A stretch of DNA of 23,530 nt from Bacteroidales bacterium UBA5219. Its GTDB lineage: Bacteria > Bacteroidota > Bacteroidia > Bacteroidales > ML635J-15. Positions 8,230 through 16,275 of the stretch are shown piece by piece. Position 1 is the stretch's first letter. The number at the start of each line of letters is the position of its first letter. Where the stretch lies: positions 1 through 23,530 of the forward strand of contig DHVB01000053.1 of the NCBI GenBank assembly GCA_002412425.1. Reading direction: 5' to 3'. The position numbers were made by a program, and so were the translations under genes. The notes under the pieces are model-generated. The model was not told where the DNA came from and ran no database searches. It saw only the letters and a program-made list of their open reading frames with translations.

Positions 8230-8260
8230 GTATCCTAGTTGAATAATTTTAAGACAGCTT
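8216..8260. terminator. Possible bidirectional terminator, long loop
   Basis: AAGCTGTCT (8216-8224) is the exact complement of AGACAGCTT (8252-8260), a 9-bp stem with a 27-base loop, between two convergent genes. On the minus strand the stem is followed by a T-rich stretch, as needed to end the fhs transcript. On the plus strand the T-run is short. The large loop lowers confidence. Confidence 0.45.
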
Positions 8261-8276
8261 TTATATCTTATATCTC

Positions 8277-9944
8277 TTAAAACAACCCTACAATATTACC
8301 TTCGTTGTCAATATCTATAGCTTCTGCAGCAGGAGTTTCTGGAAGTCCTGGCATTCTCATGATTTCGCCAGAAATTGGAACAACAAAACCTGCTCCTGAG
8401 GCAATTTCAATTTCTCTAATATTAACAACAAAATCTTTAGGACGGTTTCTTAGGTTTTTGTCGTCAGAGAGAGAGTTTTGTGTTTTTGCAATACATACAG
8501 GCAATTTGCTCAAACCTAATTCATCAATAGTTCTAAGGTCTTTTTTTGCTTTTGCTGTAAATTCAACTCCACTTGCTCCGTATAATTTTGTTGCTATGGT
8601 TTCAATCTTTTTTTCCATGCTCCAGTCTAATTCATAGAGAGGTTCAAAATTACTTTTGCCAGCATTAACGGTTTCTACAACAACTTTAGCAAAATCTAAA
8701 GCACCATCTCCGCCATGTGCCCACGAAGAATTTAAAGCGTATTTTACGTTTTTAGCTTTTAAATGATTTTCTAGCACTTCGAGTTCTGCTTTTGAATCGG
8801 TAACAAATTGATTTAAAGCAACTATAGGTTGAATTTTAAAATGCTGAACATTTTCTATATGTTTATCAAGATTTTCTAAACCTATTTTAACAGCTTCTGG
8901 ATTTGGATTTGCTAATTCTTTAAGTCCCACTCCACCATGATATTTTAAAGCTCTAATTGTTGCAACAATTACAACAGCATCAGGTTTTAAGCCTCCATAT
9001 CTAGCTTTTATGTCTAAGAATTTTTCTGCTCCAAGTTCTGAAGCAAAACCAGCTTCTGTAATAACATAGTCGCTTAGAGAAAGACCCATTTTTGTTGCAA
9101 TAAGAGAGTTTGTTCCTTGAGCAATATTAGCGAATGGTCCTCCATGAATAATTGCAGGAGTATTTTCTAAAGTTTGTACTAAATTTGGCTTAATGGCATC
9201 TTTTAATAATGTTGCCACAGCACCTTGAGCGTTTAAGTCTCTTGCATAAATAGGTTTTTTGTCGTAAGTATATCCAACAAAAATATTTCCTATTTTCTCT
9301 TTTAAATCTTCAAGGTCTTTAGATAAGCAAAGTATAGCCATAATTTCGGAAGCAGCAGTAATATCAAATCCTGTTTCTCTTGGAACTCCTTGTGTTTGTC
9401 CACCTAATCCAATAACAATTTTTCTTAAAGCTCTTTCGTTCATATCCATTACTCGTTTCCATTGGATTGTTCTAGGATCAATACCAAGATTTCGAGTTTT
9501 GCTTTGAATGTTATTATCAATTAAAGCGGCGAGTAAATTATTTGCTTTTTCAATAGCTCCCAAGTCGCCAGTAAAATGCAGATTAATATCTTCCATTGGA
9601 ACAACTTGTGCATAACCACCTCCTGTAGCTCCACCTTTAACTCCAAAAACAGGACCCAAAGATGGTTCTCTTAAAACAACTGTTGTTTTATGTCCTATTT
9701 TATTCATACCTTGAGCAAGTCCAATAGAAGTAGTAGTTTTACCTTCGCCCGCAGGAGTTGGAGTTATGGCAGTAACTAATATTAGTTTAGATTTTTCTAT
9801 TTTTTCTTCATCAATTAGATGCAAAGGTAATTTTGCTTTGTACTTGCCGTAATGTTCAATATCATCTTTACTAATTCCTAGTTTTGCAGCAATTTCATCA
9901 ATAAGTTCTAGCTTAGCAGCTTTTGCAATGTCAATGTCTTTCAT
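8277..9944 (-). CDS. fhs: Formate-tetrahydrofolate ligase
   Basis: Fhs makes 10-formyl-tetrahydrofolate from formate, THF and ATP, supplying C1 units for purines and formyl-Met-tRNA, or running the reverse in fermenters. At 555 aa it is full length. The N-terminus has the family P-loop TPTPAGEGKTTT at 61-72, followed by the signature from REPSLGPVFGVKGGATGGGY and PMEDINLHFTGD. Further conserved blocks are IHGGPFANIAQGTNS, TEAGFASELGAEKF and the C-terminal PAAEAIDID. It is monocistronic, convergent with the LPG_synthase_TM gene and divergent from uxs across a 181-base gap. I see no riboswitch-like structure in that gap. Confidence 0.96.
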   Translation of the reverse strand: MKDIDIAKAAKLELIDEIAAKLGISKDDIEHYGKYKAKLPLHLIDEEKIEKSKLILVTAITPTPAGEGKTTTSIGLAQGMNKIGHKTTVVLREPSLGPVFGVKGGATGGGYAQVVPMEDINLHFTGDLGAIEKANNLLAALIDNNIQSKTRNLGIDPRTIQWKRVMDMNERALRKIVIGLGGQTQGVPRETGFDITAASEIMAILCLSKDLEDLKEKIGNIFVGYTYDKKPIYARDLNAQGAVATLLKDAIKPNLVQTLENTPAIIHGGPFANIAQGTNSLIATKMGLSLSDYVITEAGFASELGAEKFLDIKARYGGLKPDAVVIVATIRALKYHGGVGLKELANPNPEAVKIGLENLDKHIENVQHFKIQPIVALNQFVTDSKAELEVLENHLKAKNVKYALNSSWAHGGDGALDFAKVVVETVNAGKSNFEPLYELDWSMEKKIETIATKLYGASGVEFTAKAKKDLRTIDELGLSKLPVCIAKTQNSLSDDKNLRNRPKDFVVNIREIEIASGAGFVVPISGEIMRMPGLPETPAAEAIDIDNEGNIVGLF

Positions 9945-10125
9945 AGTCTATAAGTATTTATAAAATTATAAATTTAAAATAGTTCTAATATAATAATAAT
10001 TAATTAAAATGCAAAAATTGTTAGATATTAGAAAAAATAAATTTTTATAATGTCTGTGTTTTAAATTTTCAGAATTGAAAAATATAAGCTATTTTTACAA
10101 TCACAAATTCAATACTTAATATAGT

Positions 10126-11067
10126 ATGAAAAAAATACTTGTAACTGGTGGTGCTGGTTTTATAGGCTCACATTTGTGCGAAAGATTATTGAACGAAGGA
10201 AACGAAGTTGTTTGTTTGGATAATTACTTTACTGGCACTAAAGCAAACGTGATACATTTATTAGACAATCCGTATTTTGAGCTTATTCGTCATGATATCA
10301 CTATGCCTTTTTATATTGAAGTTGATGAGATTTATAATCTAGCTTGTCCTGCTTCGCCTATTCATTATCAATATAATCCAATAAAAACTATTAAAACTTC
10401 AGTAATGGGTTCTATAAATATGTTGGGTTTGGCAAAGCGAATAAAAGCGAAAATTTTGCAAGCTTCGACTTCTGAGGTTTATGGAGATCCTGAAATTCAT
10501 CCACAACCCGAAACTTATTGGGGAAATGTTAATCCTATAGGCTCTAGGTCGTGCTATGATGAGGGAAAACGTTGTGCAGAATCATTGTTTGTAAATTACC
10601 ATAAACAAAATAATGTAAAAATTAAACTAATAAGGATTTTTAACACTTATGGTCCAAGAATGCACCCAAACGATGGCAGAGTTGTTTCTAATTTTATTGT
10701 TCAAGCACTTACAAACAAACCAATAACAATTTATGGAGATGGGTCTCAAACTCGTTCTTTCCAATATGTTGATGATTTAATTGAAGCTATGATTCGTATG
10801 ATGAATACTAAAGACGAAGTTATAGGACCTATTAATATTGGTAATCCCGGTGAGTTTACAATATTAGAATTAGCCGAAAAAATCATAAAACTTACTGGTT
10901 CAAAAAGTGAATTAGAGTTTTATCCACTGCCCGAAGACGATCCAATACAAAGAAAACCAGATATTAGTTTAGCAAAAAAACATTTGAATAATTGGGAACC
11001 AAAAATTGATTTAGAACAAGGATTAGTAAAAACTATTGAATGTTTTAAAAAAACTATTAAATTATGA
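10126..11067 (+). CDS. uxs: UDP-glucuronate decarboxylase (UDP-xylose synthase)
   Basis: An extended short-chain dehydrogenase (313 aa) that oxidises and decarboxylates UDP-glucuronate to UDP-xylose. TGGAGFIG at 7-14 is the NAD-binding loop. The catalytic set is E117 in TSEVYGDP plus the Y144xxxK148 pair in SCYDEGKR. Several stretches are diagnostic of Uxs rather than RmlB: NLACPASPIHYQ, TSEVYGDPEIHPQ (RmlB has TDEVYG) and NVNPIGSRSCYDEGKR. It opens a plus-strand operon. Its stop overlaps the rmlA start by four bases (ATGA), and rmlC and rmlD follow. A weak promoter-like TATTTTTA lies at 10090-10097. UDP-xylose, or the bound 4-keto intermediate, would feed a surface polysaccharide. Confidence 0.93.
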   Translation: MKKILVTGGAGFIGSHLCERLLNEGNEVVCLDNYFTGTKANVIHLLDNPYFELIRHDITMPFYIEVDEIYNLACPASPIHYQYNPIKTIKTSVMGSINMLGLAKRIKAKILQASTSEVYGDPEIHPQPETYWGNVNPIGSRSCYDEGKRCAESLFVNYHKQNNVKIKLIRIFNTYGPRMHPNDGRVVSNFIVQALTNKPITIYGDGSQTRSFQYVDDLIEAMIRMMNTKDEVIGPINIGNPGEFTILELAEKIIKLTGSKSELEFYPLPEDDPIQRKPDISLAKKHLNNWEPKIDLEQGLVKTIECFKKTIKL

Positions 11068-11939
11068 AAGGAATAATTTTAGCCGGAGGTGCTGGAACTC
11101 GTTTGCACCCAATGACAATTAGTATATCAAAACAAATAATTCCGGTTTACGACAAGCCAATGATTTATTATCCTCTTTCTACTTTGATGCTTGCAGGAAT
11201 TAAAGAAGTTTTGATAATTTCTACACCAACTGATATTGGTTCTTATGAGCGTTTGTTTGGAGACGGCTCACAATTAGGAATGAAAATTTCTTATAAAATT
11301 CAACCTTCGCCAGACGGACTAGCTCAAGCTTTTGTACTTGGAGAAGAATTTATTGGTGATGATAGTGTTTGTTTGGTGCTTGGAGATAATATTTTTTATG
11401 GTCAAGGGTTTGGCAGTGTTTTGTTAGAATCTGCAAAACTTGAAGATGGAGCATTGATTTTTGGATATTATGTGAACGATCCTCAAAGATATGGTGTTGC
11501 AGAGTTTGACAAAGATGGTAAAGTAATTTCCATAGAAGAAAAACCACAAAATCCAAAATCTCATTATGCGGTTACTGGTTTGTATTTTTATTCTAATGAT
11601 GTAGTTCAAAAAGCTAAAACACTAAAACCATCTAAGCGTGGCGAGTATGAAATTACAGATTTGAATAATGTTTTTCTTTCTGAAAACAGATTAAAAATTA
11701 AACTTTTAGGACGTGGTTTTGCTTGGTTAGATACAGGAACTCCAGAAAGTTTGTTGCAAGCTTCTAATTTTATGGAAACTCTCGAAGCTCGTCAAGGATT
11801 AAAAGCTTCTTGCATTGAAGAAATTGCTTATCGCCGTGGATTTATTGATAAAAAACAATTGGAAAAATTGATTGAACCACTTAGCAAAAGCCAATATGGG
11901 CAGTATTTAAAACGGATTTTAAACGAAGATATATTATGA
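11064..11939 (+). CDS. rmlA: Glucose-1-phosphate thymidylyltransferase
   Basis: RmlA joins dTTP and glucose-1-phosphate to give dTDP-glucose, the first step of dTDP-L-rhamnose synthesis. The 291-aa length is typical of RmlA. The nucleotide-binding signature GGAGTRLHPMT begins at residue 8, with SKQIIPVYDKPM (22-33), QPSPDGLAQAF (80-90, which recognises the nucleotide base) and LGDNIFYG (106-113, metal ligand D108). The C-terminal part (LDTGTPESLLQAS, EEIAYRRGFI) is the usual allosteric and dimer region. It overlaps uxs upstream and rmlC downstream by four bases each (ATGA), implying coupled translation. Confidence 0.95.
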   Translation: MKGIILAGGAGTRLHPMTISISKQIIPVYDKPMIYYPLSTLMLAGIKEVLIISTPTDIGSYERLFGDGSQLGMKISYKIQPSPDGLAQAFVLGEEFIGDDSVCLVLGDNIFYGQGFGSVLLESAKLEDGALIFGYYVNDPQRYGVAEFDKDGKVISIEEKPQNPKSHYAVTGLYFYSNDVVQKAKTLKPSKRGEYEITDLNNVFLSENRLKIKLLGRGFAWLDTGTPESLLQASNFMETLEARQGLKASCIEEIAYRRGFIDKKQLEKLIEPLSKSQYGQYLKRILNEDIL

Positions 11940-12484
11940 AAGTTGTAAAAACCAATATAGAAGGACTTTTAGTGCTTGAACCAAAAGTTTTTACCGATTC
12001 AAGAGGTTATTTTTTAGAATCTTGGAATAATAAAGTTTTTTTAGAGAATAATTTGGATTTTAAACCTGTTCAACAAAATGAATCTAAATCTTCTTATGGG
12101 GTTGTGAGAGGTTTGCATTATCAACTTGCTCCATATTCTCAAGCTAAATTGGTTAGAGTAATTTCAGGAAAAGTTTTAGATGTAGCTGTTGATTTACGCA
12201 AAAATTCTCCTTCTTTTGGGAAATATTATTCTGTAATTTTGTCAGAAGAAAATAAAAAGCAATTTTTTATTCCTAAAGGATTTGCTCATGGTTTTTCAGT
12301 ACTGTCGGATTTTGCAATTTTTTCATATATGTGCGATGAATACTATAGCCCAGAGCATGAAAGGGCAATTTCATATAATGATAATTTTTTAAATATTGAT
12401 TGGCAAGTTCCTTTCGATAAAATGATAATTTCTAACAAGGACATGGCAGCTCCTTGTTTTAAAACCGCTGAATATAATTTTTAA
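11936..12484 (+). CDS. rmlC: dTDP-4-dehydrorhamnose 3,5-epimerase
   Basis: RmlC epimerises dTDP-4-keto-6-deoxyglucose at C3 and C5 to dTDP-4-keto-L-rhamnose. The 182-aa cupin-fold protein has the family order: DSRGYFLESW (21-30), QQNESKSSYGVVRGLHYQ with the catalytic His at H61, VDLRKNSPSFGKY, FIPKGFAHGF (111-120) and DEYYSPEHERAI (134-145) with the family's conserved tyrosines. It starts inside the end of rmlA (ATGA overlap) and ends two bases before the ATG of rmlD. Confidence 0.95.
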   Translation: MKVVKTNIEGLLVLEPKVFTDSRGYFLESWNNKVFLENNLDFKPVQQNESKSSYGVVRGLHYQLAPYSQAKLVRVISGKVLDVAVDLRKNSPSFGKYYSVILSEENKKQFFIPKGFAHGFSVLSDFAIFSYMCDEYYSPEHERAISYNDNFLNIDWQVPFDKMIISNKDMAAPCFKTAEYNF

Positions 12485-12485
12485 A

Positions 12486-13349
12486 ATGAAAATTCTTGTT
12501 ACTGGCTCAAAAGGACAATTGGGTTCAAAAATAAAAGACCTGTCTGTTGATTTTCAGAGTTTTAGTTTTTCGTTTACAGATTTAGACGAGTTAGATATTA
12601 CAAATTTTAATTCTGTTCTTGATTTTTTTAAATTTGAAAAACCAGACATAGTAATTAATTGTGCAGCTTATACAGCAGTGGATAAAGCGGAAGATGATTA
12701 TGAAAATGCTTTTAAAATCAATGCTTTAGGTCCAGAAAATTTAGCAAAAGCTTGTAATGTTCACAATTCTAAATTTATTCATATTTCTACAGATTATGTT
12801 TTCGATGGCAAGGAGCGTGAAAAACCATATTTAGAGAGTGATTTCACTTCGCCACAATCTGTTTATGGTAGTACAAAATTAGAAGGCGAAAATTTAGTTT
12901 TAAAAAATTTACAAGATGCCATTATAGTCAGAACTGCTTGGCTTTATAGCGAGTATGGTCATAATTTTGTGAAAACAATGTTGAATTTAGCACAAAGCAG
13001 AACAGAATTATCTGTGGTTAATGATCAAGTCGGTAGTCCAACTTATGCTGGAGATTTGGCACAAGCAATTTTGCAAATTTCTATGCAATATTTTGAGGAA
13101 AATTATTGGAAATCAGGTGTTTATCATTTTTCAAATCTTGGAAAATGTACTTGGTTTGAGTTTGCTAAAGAAATTTTTAAAATTAAAAATATTAATATTA
13201 AAGTAAATCCTGTTACAAGCGAAGAATTCCCTTCGAAAGTAAAACGTCCAAAATATAGCGTTTTAGATAAAGAGAAAATTATTACAACTTATAAAATAGA
13301 TGTTCCTGACTGGCGAGATTCTTTAAAAATAGTTTTAGAAAAACTTTAA
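12486..13349 (+). CDS. rmlD: dTDP-4-dehydrorhamnose reductase
   Basis: RmlD carries out the last step, NAD(P)H reduction to dTDP-L-rhamnose. The 287-aa SDR protein has the dinucleotide loop TGSKGQLGSKI (6-16), NCAAYTAVDKAE (58-69), STDYVFDG (101-108) and the Y127xxxK131 pair in YGSTKLEGE. VNDQVGSPTYAGDLA in the second half is also characteristic. It is the last gene of the uxs-rmlACD operon. Only two bases separate its stop from the stop of the convergent phosphorylase gene. Confidence 0.94.
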   Translation: MKILVTGSKGQLGSKIKDLSVDFQSFSFSFTDLDELDITNFNSVLDFFKFEKPDIVINCAAYTAVDKAEDDYENAFKINALGPENLAKACNVHNSKFIHISTDYVFDGKEREKPYLESDFTSPQSVYGSTKLEGENLVLKNLQDAIIVRTAWLYSEYGHNFVKTMLNLAQSRTELSVVNDQVGSPTYAGDLAQAILQISMQYFEENYWKSGVYHFSNLGKCTWFEFAKEIFKIKNINIKVNPVTSEEFPSKVKRPKYSVLDKEKIITTYKIDVPDWRDSLKIVLEKL

Positions 13350-13350
13350 T

Positions 13351-13370
13351 TTTAAACAAGCCTGTTTAAA
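13351..13370. terminator. Possible hairpin at the rmlD / phosphorylase junction
   Basis: TTTAAAC (13351-13357) and GTTTAAA (13364-13370) form a perfect 7-bp AT-rich stem with a 6-base loop. It overlaps the last codons of the minus-strand phosphorylase. There is no T-run on either side, so termination here is only possible. Confidence 0.3.
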
Positions 13371-14221
13371 ACGGTTTCTATTAATTTTTTTACAGCAGGT
13401 TTATAATCCTTACTGTATTTTCCAGCATAACGATTTGCAATAATCACACAAATTGTTGCAGCTTTATGTCCTAGCAACGCAGACAAGCCAAATAGAGCAG
13501 AGCTTTCCATTTCGTAATTTGTGATTTTTTTATTGTCGTAAGAGAAAGAACGAATTTTATCGTTTATGTCTGGATCTTGAATATCAAGTCTAATTACTCT
13601 AGCTTGTGGACCATAAAATCCTGGAGCAGAAATAGTCATTCCTTTTCTTATGCCGTCTCCAAGTTTTTCTAGCAATTCTTTAGAGCCGTCAACAAAATAT
13701 GGGCTTGTTAGTAGAGGATTCCAATTCATGTGTGTTTTAAATTCTTTTTCTATATCGAGTTTGCACACAGAGTTACGCTTTTTGTAAAAATTTAATAAGC
13801 CATCAAAGCCAATTGCGGTTTCTGTCATTAAAAAACTATCTACATCTAGGTCTTCTTGCAAGCCTCCCGAAGTTCCTATTCTGATGAGGTTTAATGTTTT
13901 GTGTTCAGGTTTAGGTAGTCTTGTTTTTAAATCAATATTTACTAAAGCATCTAACTCGTTTAGGACAATGTCAATATTGTCTGTTCCAATTCCTGTTGCT
14001 AAGGCAGTAAATCTTTTGCCTTTATATGTTCCTGTATGAGTAACAAATTCTCTGTTTTGAACTTTATGTTCTATTTTATCAAACATATCCGAAATTGTTG
14101 CTACTCTTCCTGGGTCGCCAACAAGTAAAACTGTGTCGGCTAATTGTTCTGGTTTTAAATGTAGATGAAAAATACTACCATCTTTATTAATAATAAGTTC
14201 TGATTCTGCTATTGGTTGCAT
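13352..14221 (-). CDS. Uridine phosphorylase-family nucleoside phosphorylase
   Basis: A 289-aa nucleoside phosphorylase of the PNP/UDP (NP-I) family, which splits a nucleoside with phosphate to base and ribose-1-phosphate for salvage. GDPGRV at 35-40 and the Arg in NREF (about 57) fit the phosphate site. IGTSGG at 115-120 lies at the base site. YEMESSALFGLS (from 226) carries the ribose-contacting E-M-E triad. It is longer than E. coli Udp (about 253 aa), with insertions around 92-112 and 138-170. These motifs favour a pyrimidine (uridine) substrate, but this is inference. It stands alone, convergent with rmlD and divergent from the stress protein. Confidence 0.85.
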   Translation of the reverse strand: MQPIAESELIINKDGSIFHLHLKPEQLADTVLLVGDPGRVATISDMFDKIEHKVQNREFVTHTGTYKGKRFTALATGIGTDNIDIVLNELDALVNIDLKTRLPKPEHKTLNLIRIGTSGGLQEDLDVDSFLMTETAIGFDGLLNFYKKRNSVCKLDIEKEFKTHMNWNPLLTSPYFVDGSKELLEKLGDGIRKGMTISAPGFYGPQARVIRLDIQDPDINDKIRSFSYDNKKITNYEMESSALFGLSALLGHKAATICVIIANRYAGKYSKDYKPAVKKLIETVLNRLV

Positions 14222-14247
14222 AGTTTAAAAAAATTAATTTATCTTTG
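14216..14247 (+). promoter_or_regulatory. Candidate promoter of the universal stress protein
   Basis: TATCTTTG at 14240-14247 is an exact TAnnTTTG match. A TTG core at 14216-14218 lies 21 bases upstream. The expected start site leaves a leader of roughly 40 bases before the ATG at 14293. The -33 part overlaps the start codon region of the divergent phosphorylase gene. Confidence 0.6.
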
Positions 14248-14292
14248 TAAAACTAAGCAAAAATTTTAATATTTCAAAAAAAATATAAAATT

Positions 14293-15108
14293 ATGAGTAA
14301 AAAACGAATACTTGTTCCAACAAACTTTACTAGTGAAACAGAAATTGCTTTTGAACAAAGCGTTTTGTTTTCTTTAAAGACAGATGCAGATATAATTCTT
14401 TTTCATGTAATACCAAGTTTAAAGATGATAAATAGCAATAGCTCTAATATTGATAGAGTTCAGGAAGAGTTGTCTATTTTAGCAGAAAAATACTTTAAAG
14501 AAACTGGGAAAAATGCTCAAACTAGAATAGAAGTTGGAAAAGTACTTCAACAAATTTTAATGTTAGAAAAAGAAATAAAACCTTCATATATATTTTTAGG
14601 TTCAGATGTCTCAAAAGGTGAGGTTTCTTCTTTAACTTTAAAGTTAGTAAATAGTGTAGAGTGTCCAATTATTATTTTTCTTAGAAATTTTAAGAAAAAG
14701 GGTTGCGAAAAAATAGTATTACCTTTAGATTTAACCAAACAAACTAAACAAAAAGTGGATCACACAATAAAGTTAGCAAAAATTTACAATTCTGAAGTAC
14801 ATATTGTGTCGGCAACCAACTTTACAAACGAAACAGAACTAGCAAAACTAAACGATCAATTAGATTATGTAAATTCTATTTTCGAAAAATTAAATATCCC
14901 AACAAAAACAAAAATATTAAAAACTTCAAACGACATTGAGATAATGGCTAATGCTATCAATGATTATGCTGACGATATAGATGCAGACTTAACTGTAATT
15001 ATGACACGTCAAGAAACAAAAATTCAAAAGTTTTTCGTGGGTAGTATGGCAACTAAATTAATCAATAAGTCTAAAATTCCAATTTTATGTATTAGCCCAA
15101 ATTTGTAA
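14293..15108 (+). CDS. Universal stress protein, tandem Usp domains
   Basis: A 271-aa cytosolic protein with two UspA-like domains. The first (about 1-135) starts KRILVPTNFTSETEIAFEQS and continues with DIILFHVIPS, FLGSD and a CPIIIF strand. The second (about 139-271) starts KIVLPLDLTKQTKQ and ends FVGSMATKLINKSKIPILCI, close to the family's G-x-S-...-P-V-L pattern. The ATP-binding glycine motif (G-2x-G-9x-G[ST]) is not clearly present in either half, so nucleotide binding is uncertain. Proteins of this type are common in Bacteroidota and are stress- or starvation-linked, but the molecular role here is unknown. It is a single-gene unit with its own promoter and terminator. Confidence 0.85.
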   Translation: MSKKRILVPTNFTSETEIAFEQSVLFSLKTDADIILFHVIPSLKMINSNSSNIDRVQEELSILAEKYFKETGKNAQTRIEVGKVLQQILMLEKEIKPSYIFLGSDVSKGEVSSLTLKLVNSVECPIIIFLRNFKKKGCEKIVLPLDLTKQTKQKVDHTIKLAKIYNSEVHIVSATNFTNETELAKLNDQLDYVNSIFEKLNIPTKTKILKTSNDIEIMANAINDYADDIDADLTVIMTRQETKIQKFFVGSMATKLINKSKIPILCISPNL

Positions 15109-15126
15109 AAATAAATGAGTAAAACA

Positions 15127-15159
15127 AAAAAGGTCAAGCTATTAGCCTGACCTTTTTTT
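15127..15159. terminator. Bidirectional rho-independent terminator
   Basis: A 14-bp stem with one mismatch (15127-15140 with 15144-15157; the core pairs AGGTCA with TGACCT) closes a 3-base loop. It is flanked by an A-run on the left and a T-run on the right. It lies between the convergent stress-protein gene and lipoprotein gene, so it can end transcripts from both strands. Confidence 0.92.
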
Positions 15160-15182
15160 ATTTCGTTTTATAAATGTGTTTA

Positions 15183-15983
15183 TTATTGTTGTGGTGAAGT
15201 TTCTGCTTTTGTAGATTCAGCCTTTAAAGTTCTAGTAACAGAGCCTACTTCTGTATATACATCACCAACACCGTTCACAGTTTCAACAACAAATCTGTCA
15301 ACAAGTTGGTCTTGTATTATTTGTTTATTTTTCAACATTCTTAATGTCCAAATAGTTGATGATTCGCCATTAGCATATTTTCTAGAAGAGCTAACAGTAT
15401 TTATCAGTTGTGGTATTGGTGTAGCTTCATCATCTTCACTAAGTTGCAATAAATATACGAATGTTTTAGATTTGTTTTGCTCTATTACTAAAGAAAGCCT
15501 TTCTTTATTTTTATAATCATCAATGTTAGCTAAGAAGTTCCATGTTCCACTGAGTTCGTCTTGAACTTTGTAAATAGTTACGTTTTCATTTTCAGTAATT
15601 GGGTCAACTTCTATAACTTTATATTCATATTCTAATATTTCAGTGAAACGTCCATCGCTATAATATTGTATGGTGTTTCTTCCTGTAACTATTTTACCTT
15701 TAATATCAACAACACTATCTGTACCTAAAATCTCAATATTTCGACTCCAGTCTTCACCATCAATTGTTGTTACAGTAAGAGTTTGGTCAGGCTTGTTTTG
15801 ATAAGTCCTTTTAATAGTAGATTCATAATTGCTTAAAATCCAACGTCCTGAAACTCTCGCTTTCCTAGTATAAATTGAGAAAAAAGGATCTTCGTCGCCT
15901 TTTTTAAAGCAACTAGTAGTGAACAGCGGAAGGATAACTATCATTCCTAACAACACTAAACTTAAGTATTTTTTTGCATCCAT
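15183..15983 (-). CDS. Predicted lipoprotein, lipocalin-like pattern
   Basis: A 266-aa protein with a type II signal peptide: MDAKK, then a hydrophobic core (LSLVLLGMIVILPL), then lipobox FTTSC with C25. The acidic residues soon after the Cys (GDEDP at 29-33) are not diagnostic. The mature part is strand-rich, with two segments that look alike, SGRWILSNYES (about 45-55) and SGTWNFLANID (about 145-155). Each is followed by alternating polar/hydrophobic strands, reminiscent of lipocalin-like repeats in Bacteroidota lipoproteins. I do not recognise a specific family. It is single-gene, with a near-consensus promoter at 16013-16043 and a shared terminator. Confidence 0.75.
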   Translation of the reverse strand: MDAKKYLSLVLLGMIVILPLFTTSCFKKGDEDPFFSIYTRKARVSGRWILSNYESTIKRTYQNKPDQTLTVTTIDGEDWSRNIEILGTDSVVDIKGKIVTGRNTIQYYSDGRFTEILEYEYKVIEVDPITENENVTIYKVQDELSGTWNFLANIDDYKNKERLSLVIEQNKSKTFVYLLQLSEDDEATPIPQLINTVSSSRKYANGESSTIWTLRMLKNKQIIQDQLVDRFVVETVNGVGDVYTEVGSVTRTLKAESTKAETSPQQ

Positions 15984-16012
15984 AATATATATTGCTTACT
16001 TTATCAATTTTA

Positions 16013-16043
16013 CAAAATTAACAATTTTTAAATTATTTACAAA
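16013..16043 (-). promoter_or_regulatory. Near-consensus promoter of the lipoprotein at 15983
   Basis: On the minus strand TTTG (16040-16043) is followed after 19 bases by TAATTTTG (16013-16020). Both boxes match the Bacteroidota consensus exactly and with standard spacing. The ATG is about 30 bases further on. Confidence 0.75.
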
Positions 16044-16080
16044 TAAATAAAATATTTTTCAAATAATCCTATTTTTTTTC

Positions 16081-16140
16081 AAAAAAATCATAAAAACTTT
16101 CAAAAAATCATAAAAACTTTACAAAAATAGTAAAATGTTT
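16081..16140. repeat. 20-bp A-tract tandem repeat
   Basis: Three consecutive 20-base units of the form A-tract, TCAT, A-tract, CTTT. The first two (16081-16100 and 16101-16120) differ at one position. The third (16121-16140) matches at about 14 of 20. It sits in the 292-base divergent gap 15984-16275, about 40 bases upstream of the minus-strand promoter. The period is close to two helical turns, so phased A-tracts could bend the DNA. Apart from this and two promoter motifs, the gap shows nothing else. Confidence 0.7.
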
Positions 16141-16245
16141 AAAAAAACCCACTTTTTTGTTAATAAATTTTCGGTTTAAAATGAAATATTTTAAAAATTG
16201 TTAAAAAGTAAATGGTATAATACTCAAAATTAATTAAAATTGCCT

Positions 16246-16253
16246 TAATTTTG
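16246..16253 (+). promoter_or_regulatory. Candidate -7 promoter element of the gene at 16276
   Basis: TAATTTTG is an exact TAnnTTTG match, identical to the -7 box used on the opposite strand of this gap, and lies 22 bases before the ATG. No TTTG is seen at the -33 position. Confidence 0.5.
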
Positions 16254-16275
16254 TACAGATTTTATAAATTTTATT

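Noticed and set aside
8305..8637. 110-codon open frame opposite fhs
   Set aside because: Shadow of the highly conserved fhs C-terminus. No independent coding evidence.
16081..16140. CRISPR-like array
   Set aside because: The repeats are contiguous 20-base A-tracts with no spacers, and no cas genes are nearby.
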